64,000 nt of DNA from Lachnospiraceae bacterium (GTDB taxonomy: Bacteria > Bacillota > Clostridia > Lachnospirales > Lachnospiraceae): the NCBI GenBank assembly GCA_009777715.1, contig WRLH01000010.1, positions 23,920 to 87,919 on the forward strand, given 5' to 3'. A program made the position numbers and the translations under genes. The notes below the pieces were generated by a model, which saw only the letters and a program-made list of their open reading frames with translations, was not told where the DNA came from and did not search any database. Positions 60,032-64,000 of the stretch are shown here, piece by piece. Each line of letters opens with the position of its first letter. The stretch's first letter is position 1.

Positions 60032-61573
60032 CTAATCAAACATTGCTTCCCTAATAAGCTCTTCTTCATCAAGATATTCAATTTCAATGATTTCGATATC
60101 TTCGGCAATAGTTTCTGCCAAAAAAGACGCTCCTGTCACCTGTGACATTATTTGCTCATAGAGCCGCTTTAGCTGCTCGTTCGCGTTTTCCCCTTGCCAA
60201 ATCCGGGCAAAAGTGATTTGCAGCTGAATCCAAAAATTGCTCGTTTCAATCATTTTCGGCAAAGGGACTGAATCAGTAAATTCCTCATAAAAAACAAAAA
60301 GATGTTCATTGTCGGGAGTCACGTTAGAAAGGGCAGGAATCTTTCCTGTCCGCTGATAAAGGTTTTCGGCAAATTCTCCGGAAAGATAAGCCGCAAAACG
60401 ATTCGCATCTTCTTTATTGACTGAATAGCCGTTGATGACAATGCTGTTTACCATTGATAATGGGCGGGTCGGGGTATTTTCATCGATATCCGGAGTCCGC
60501 AAAATTCCATATTCATAAGGGAAATTATCATTCCTAATCGCTTCCTCAAGCTTTGCAACGACATCAGTTGTCGCCACGGTAAAAACCAGCTTGCCCTCGA
60601 TAAACTCATCAATAATCCGGCTATACTTTGCTTCTTTTGCCTCAATTGCAAAAAACTGGCTGAGGTTTTGGTACATTCTCATGCTTCTAATCGCTTCCGG
60701 ATTGTAGATATCAATCATTTCAATATCATCACCCGAATCACCGCCGACACTGATTGCATTGCCAATGAAAAAGTAATTGTAAAAAATATCATTTACATCC
60801 CATTTCAGCAGCCCCTCAACCGTAGCCGGGGCATCATAGTCATTGGCGAAAACTTTTAGGTCCTCAAAGGTTTTCGGCTTTATTAAGGCAACTTGATTTT
60901 CAATATAGACCAAATCATTTTGCAGGCGCAAAACTTCTTCCATATAAGCCGGGACTTCCATTATTTCTTCTTCCGGCCCATGTGTTTCCAAATCAAGCAT
61001 TGCCTGTTCGGCCGCCGCCTCATCGGCATCAGACAAAATTTTTGCTTTGACCATATTTTCTAAATGAGTGCGGTTATATAAAAAGGCGCTAGTCTCAAAA
61101 TAAAAAGGGTATGCCAAGACCTTGTTTTTGTAGGTAACCGCGTTAAGGCCAACCTTGGGATAGTCCGCTTTTAAAGCTAAAAAATAATCGTTATCGATTA
61201 TGTCAGCCAGCCCGGCAAGATAAGCTTTTTCGAGATTGTCATGCCCGATAATAAAAAGGTCGGGGCCCTCAAAATCGATTGAAGCCCGGTTAATATTCTC
61301 CAGATATTCTAAAGCACCGGCAAGGACTGGCATAATCCGGACGTGCTGGTTTTCCGGCCGTTCGGAAAAAGATACCGCCGCGCTTTGAATATATTCCGAA
61401 AAATCAGCATCCGTATACCATATCACCAAGGTATTCCTTGCGATTTGGGCCTCGCCGTTTTCTTCCGCATGAAGCGCATTTAACATATTTGCTTCGCGGA
61501 TAGCCAAATTAAGCACCAAGGCTGCGATTCCGGCAAGGATAAGCACCGCCAAAAGTCTTTTTCTGAATTTCAT
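60032..61573 (-). CDS. Extracellular solute-binding protein (family 1-like)
   Basis: 513 aa with an N-terminal membrane segment (residues 7-27) and no clear lipobox Cys, so it is secreted or anchored by the helix. The periplasmic-binding-fold pattern shows NTLVIWYTDADFSEYIQSAA (strand 1), GPDLFIIGHDNLEKAY, and LAYPFYFETSAFLYNR. About residues 190-215 form an acidic insertion. It is probably a sugar or oligopeptide binder, but no permease or ATPase gene is adjacent, so it may have been separated from its transporter. GGAG precedes the ATG. Confidence 0.85.
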   Translation of the reverse strand: MKFRKRLLAVLILAGIAALVLNLAIREANMLNALHAEENGEAQIARNTLVIWYTDADFSEYIQSAAVSFSERPENQHVRIMPVLAGALEYLENINRASIDFEGPDLFIIGHDNLEKAYLAGLADIIDNDYFLALKADYPKVGLNAVTYKNKVLAYPFYFETSAFLYNRTHLENMVKAKILSDADEAAAEQAMLDLETHGPEEEIMEVPAYMEEVLRLQNDLVYIENQVALIKPKTFEDLKVFANDYDAPATVEGLLKWDVNDIFYNYFFIGNAISVGGDSGDDIEMIDIYNPEAIRSMRMYQNLSQFFAIEAKEAKYSRIIDEFIEGKLVFTVATTDVVAKLEEAIRNDNFPYEYGILRTPDIDENTPTRPLSMVNSIVINGYSVNKEDANRFAAYLSGEFAENLYQRTGKIPALSNVTPDNEHLFVFYEEFTDSVPLPKMIETSNFWIQLQITFARIWQGENANEQLKRLYEQIMSQVTGASFLAETIAEDIEIIEIEYLDEEELIREAMFD

Positions 61574-61601
61574 TAAAACTCCGTTTGTTTATATTTTGCC
61601 A

Positions 61602-62780
61602 TTAGATGACGCTTTTAAGAATCGCCATCATTTCATCAATCTGCGCTTTGCTGATTATCAAGGGGGGGACAAAGCGGATCACATTAGGCCCGGCATTAAT
61701 TAAGACCAAACCTTTATCAAGGGCTCTTAAAATTATTTCCCCAACCGGCCCACGGCATTCCAAACCTTGTAAAAGCCCCATTCCCCGGCGACTGACAATA
61801 GTGTCATTTTCGGCGGCAAGGCTGTCAAGATTTTGTTCTAAGTATAACGCAGATTGTCTGACTTGGTCAATAACATTATTTTCGGCAAATAAATCAAGAA
61901 CTGCATTTATTGCTGCCGCCCCCAGCGGATTGCCCCCATAGGTCGAGCCGTGGTCGCCGGGTTTTAACGAGTTGGCGGCAACACGCTCCGAAAGCAGGAA
62001 TGCCCCCACCGGGAAACCGCCGCCCAAAGCTTTTGCGCAGGTCAGAATATCCGGCTTGATTCCATATTGCTCGTAAGCAAACATTGTCCCTGTCCGGCCT
62101 ACGCCGCATTGGATTTCATCAAGGATTAACAGGATATCTTTTTCATCGCATAAGGCGCGGATTTTTTTTAGGAACTCTTGCTCGGCCGGATAAATGCCGC
62201 CCTCGGCCTGGACCGTTTCCAAGATAATCGCACAGGTATCTTTGCTTACCAAGCTAAGGACTGATGCAAAATCGTTAAGGTCAGCGAATTTTATTAAGCC
62301 AATCAAGGGTTCAAAGGGAGTCCGGTAGCTTTCCGTTCCGGTCACGGACAAAGCCCCCATCGTCCTGCCATGGAAAGAACGGTTCATCGCAATTATCTCA
62401 TGCCGGGAATGCCCATCTTTTAAGTAGGCATACTTCCTTGCGGCCTTTATTGCGCCTTCAACCGCTTCCGTGCCGCTGTTAGTAAAGAAAACCCGCTCCA
62501 AGCCGGTAAGGGCGGTCAGGCGTTTTGCTGCCAAGTTGGCCGGGTGGCTGTAATAATTATTTGAGGTATGGATGATTTTGTCAATCTGCGCTTTCAAGGC
62601 ATTGTTATAGTAGGAATTGTTGTAGCCTAAAGCAAAAACCGCAATCCCCGCGGCAAAGTCAAGGTATTTTTTGCCGTTTACATCATAAAGATAACAGCCG
62701 TCGCCCCTTTCCCAGATGACCGGGAAACGGTTATAGACGTGGAGCAGGCTTTGGTTGGCTTGATTAATATGTTCTTGCAT
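61602..62780 (-). CDS. argD: Acetylornithine aminotransferase
   Basis: 392 aa PLP enzyme, class III: GYLYDVNGKKYLDFAAGIAV-like start, FTNSGTEAVEGAIK, RSFHGRTMGALS, LILDEIQCGVGRTG (Asp for pyridine N) and TCAKALGGGFPVGAF with the PLP Lys. It transaminates N-acetylglutamate semialdehyde in arginine synthesis. The start at ATG 62780 has AAAGGA seven bases upstream; the upstream open frame overlaps argB and is not used. Confidence 0.95.
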   Translation of the reverse strand: MQEHINQANQSLLHVYNRFPVIWERGDGCYLYDVNGKKYLDFAAGIAVFALGYNNSYYNNALKAQIDKIIHTSNNYYSHPANLAAKRLTALTGLERVFFTNSGTEAVEGAIKAARKYAYLKDGHSRHEIIAMNRSFHGRTMGALSVTGTESYRTPFEPLIGLIKFADLNDFASVLSLVSKDTCAIILETVQAEGGIYPAEQEFLKKIRALCDEKDILLILDEIQCGVGRTGTMFAYEQYGIKPDILTCAKALGGGFPVGAFLLSERVAANSLKPGDHGSTYGGNPLGAAAINAVLDLFAENNVIDQVRQSALYLEQNLDSLAAENDTIVSRRGMGLLQGLECRGPVGEIILRALDKGLVLINAGPNVIRFVPPLIISKAQIDEMMAILKSVI

Positions 62781-62808
62781 ATGATTTTCCTTTCTTTTGG
62801 GCAAATCT

Positions 62809-63693
62809 TTAACTAATTTCTTCATCTCTGGTAATTGCGGTGCCAATCCCCTCTTTTGTGAAAATTTCAAGCAGCAGGCAATGGGGAATCCTGCCATTAA
62901 TGATATGGACACGCCCGACTAAAGTTCCGCGGATTGCGTCAATGCAATTAGCAAGCTTAGGAAGCATTCCGCCGCCGATATTGTCATTTTTAATAAGGCT
63001 GTCCGCCTCCGAGGCGTTGATACGGGAAATGAATGATTTTTTATCATTAAAATCCCTGTACAAGCCCTCAACGTCAGTCAGGAAAACGAGTTTATCCGCA
63101 TTTACTGCTTTTGCAATTGCACAGGCCGCATCATCAGCATTGATATTGTAGGTATCAAAATTTTCATCAAATCCAATTGGGGCAACGATGGGCAGAAAAT
63201 CCTTTTCAATCAAATCATTAAGGATCTGGGGCGTAACTTTTTTTATCTCGCCAACAAAACCGATATCTGCGCCGTCAGCAAGCTTTTTTTCCACTTTTAG
63301 CAGGCCGCCGTCTTTTCCGCTTATCCCGATTGCATTTACCCCAAGCTCCTGTACTAGATTAACAAGTGATTTATTAACCTTGCCCAAGACCATTTCGACT
63401 ATTTCCATCGTCTCTTTGTCGGTTATGCGCAATCCTTTCACAAAATCTGATTCTTTGCCAACTTTTGCGACCCAGCTGTTGATTTCTTTGCCGCCGCCAT
63501 GGACAATGATTGGTTTGAATCCGACCAGCTTTAAAAGGGTAACGTCTTGGATGACGCTTTTCTTAAGCTCTTCATTTTCCATTGCGCTTCCGCCGTATTT
63601 TACGACAATGATTTTGCGGTTGAATTTGCGGATATATGGAAGTGCCTCAATGAGGACTTCGGCTTTTTTCTGTAGTTCTTCTAGGTTAATCAT
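62809..63693 (-). CDS. argB: Acetylglutamate kinase
   Basis: 294 aa amino-acid-kinase fold: [36 protein letters not shown] and the late [12 protein letters not shown]. It phosphorylates N-acetylglutamate, the second step of arginine synthesis. It precedes argD by 28 bp. The length is typical of the arginine-insensitive or sensitive forms alike; no argR box was identified. AAAGGAGG lies before the ATG. Confidence 0.97.
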   Translation of the reverse strand: MINLEELQKKAEVLIEALPYIRKFNRKIIVVKYGGSAMENEELKKSVIQDVTLLKLVGFKPIIVHGGGKEINSWVAKVGKESDFVKGLRITDKETMEIVEMVLGKVNKSLVNLVQELGVNAIGISGKDGGLLKVEKKLADGADIGFVGEIKKVTPQILNDLIEKDFLPIVAPIGFDENFDTYNINADDAACAIAKAVNADKLVFLTDVEGLYRDFNDKKSFISRINASEADSLIKNDNIGGGMLPKLANCIDAIRGTLVGRVHIINGRIPHCLLLEIFTKEGIGTAITRDEEIS

Positions 63694-63711
63694 GTGGCCT
63701 CCTTTTGGTAT

Positions 63712-63819
63712 GGTTTAATGCGTAAGTTTGGCTTAACGCGTAAGTTTGGCTTAATGCGTAAGTTTGGCTTACTTCGTAAGTTTGGCTTACTTCGTAAGTT
63801 TGGCTTACTTCGTAAGTCA
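63712..63819. repeat. 18-bp tandem repeat (6 copies) upstream of argB
   Basis: ggcttacttcgtaagttt and close variants (ggcttaatgcg...) recur at 63712, 63730, 63748, 63766, 63784 and 63802. The unit contains the short inverted segment cttac-ttc-gtaag. The last copy runs into the left arm of the 111-bp element at 63812. Confidence 0.93.
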
Positions 63820-63922
63820 GAAAATGCTCTCTGCGTTGCTGTGCCCTAATGGGTGTAAAATATAAGTGTTCATATGGGTAGAAGGCGGGCAAGGCAACTG
63901 CGAGAAACATTTTCTTCCTTAC
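63812..63922. repeat. 111-bp inverted-repeat element, copy B
   Basis: Arms 63812-63839 and 63894-63922 are complementary with a few mismatches (GTAAG...AGAAAATG...CTC...TTGC). The 54-bp core starts TGTGCCCTAATGGG and ends GGTAGAAGGCGGGCAAG, matching copy A at 3338-3437. With the tandem array it fills most of the 307-bp region after argB. Confidence 0.75.
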
Positions 63923-63927
63923 TTACT

Positions 63928-64000
63928 TTACATAAGCGCGAAATCTGTCTGTGTAATAGTCTTAGCGCGAATAGCATAAAAATATCCTAGCGCGTGGCAG
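63928..64000 (-). CDS. Possible C-terminal end of a gene entering from the right
   Basis: A minus-strand frame is open from the window edge for 23 codons (ending YAIRAKTITQTDFALM) and stops at 63928-63930. It is too short to identify and may be chance. An arginine gene such as argJ or argC would be the usual neighbour. Confidence 0.22.
   Translation of the reverse strand, partial: CHALGYFYAIRAKTITQTDFALM

Noticed and set aside
63686..63910. Minus-strand 74-codon frame with TYEVSQ/TYALSQ repeats
   Set aside because: It reads through the 18-bp tandem array and the inverted-repeat element and overlaps the argB start; no support for translation.

Overview
The window reads as the chromosome of a low-to-moderate GC anaerobic Firmicute, most likely a Clostridia/Lachnospirales-type organism. 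Evidence: purine-rich Shine-Dalgarno sites before nearly every gene, an oxygen-sensitive glycyl-radical NrdD, a long clostridial-type PurL and OMP decarboxylase, a clpC / small 'endosialidase'-named protein / radA order, GerMN- and CotH-type proteins, and no rRNA operon or phage. Species is inferred only from gene style. Most genes lie on the minus strand, so operons read from high to low coordinates.

Layout. 1-4190: CotH, DUF4956 and VTC genes (a recurring clostridial cassette), with the VTC gene translationally coupled to purL (4187-8146). 8175-11009: TetR regulator, small unknown protein, secreted GH13 alpha-amylase. 11010-11382: dense regulatory DNA with repeated operators and promoter-like elements, then tRNA-Trp. 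11528-14378: a compact, AT-richer plus-strand island of three genes (JAMM/JAB-like protein, 101-aa protein, KGGVGR-variant ParA-like ATPase with TPRs). This is the best candidate here for an undescribed system. 14442-16158: ABC exporter. 16166-22536: radA, clpC, SH3 membrane protein, zinc-ribbon/HTH protein. 22602-26012: purE-M-N-D cluster. 26271-32238: M29 aminopeptidase, small membrane proteins, pyrE, a retropepsin-like pair, pyrF, GNAT. 32308-34894: nrdD with tandem NrdR boxes. 35140-37459: two Gfo/Idh/MocA oxidoreductases. 37634-38221: small membrane protein and a decayed PIN toxin-antitoxin pair. 38328-44188: TPR lipoprotein and a receiver/HD/kinase/Hpt signalling cluster. 44338-49090: patatin, eukaryotic-type hisA, Asn-rich lipoprotein, dapB, dapA under a lysine riboswitch. 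49117-59887: ileS, SSB, comEC, GerMN lipoprotein, a two-component system, comEA-like lipoprotein, YdcZ transporter. 60032-63693: solute-binding protein, argD, argB.

The working theme is core biosynthesis (purine, pyrimidine, lysine, arginine, histidine, dNTP) plus signalling. Two genome-style features stand out. Short tandem repeats (11-28 bp units) occur repeatedly, both between genes and, in multiples of three, inside purL, cotH and the SH3 gene. There are also at least three dispersed intergenic element families: a palindrome-plus-promoter element, a 28-bp REP-like hairpin, and a roughly 100-bp element with a conserved core and compensating complementary arms. PurL has lost two of the three catalytic residues of its glutaminase domain.
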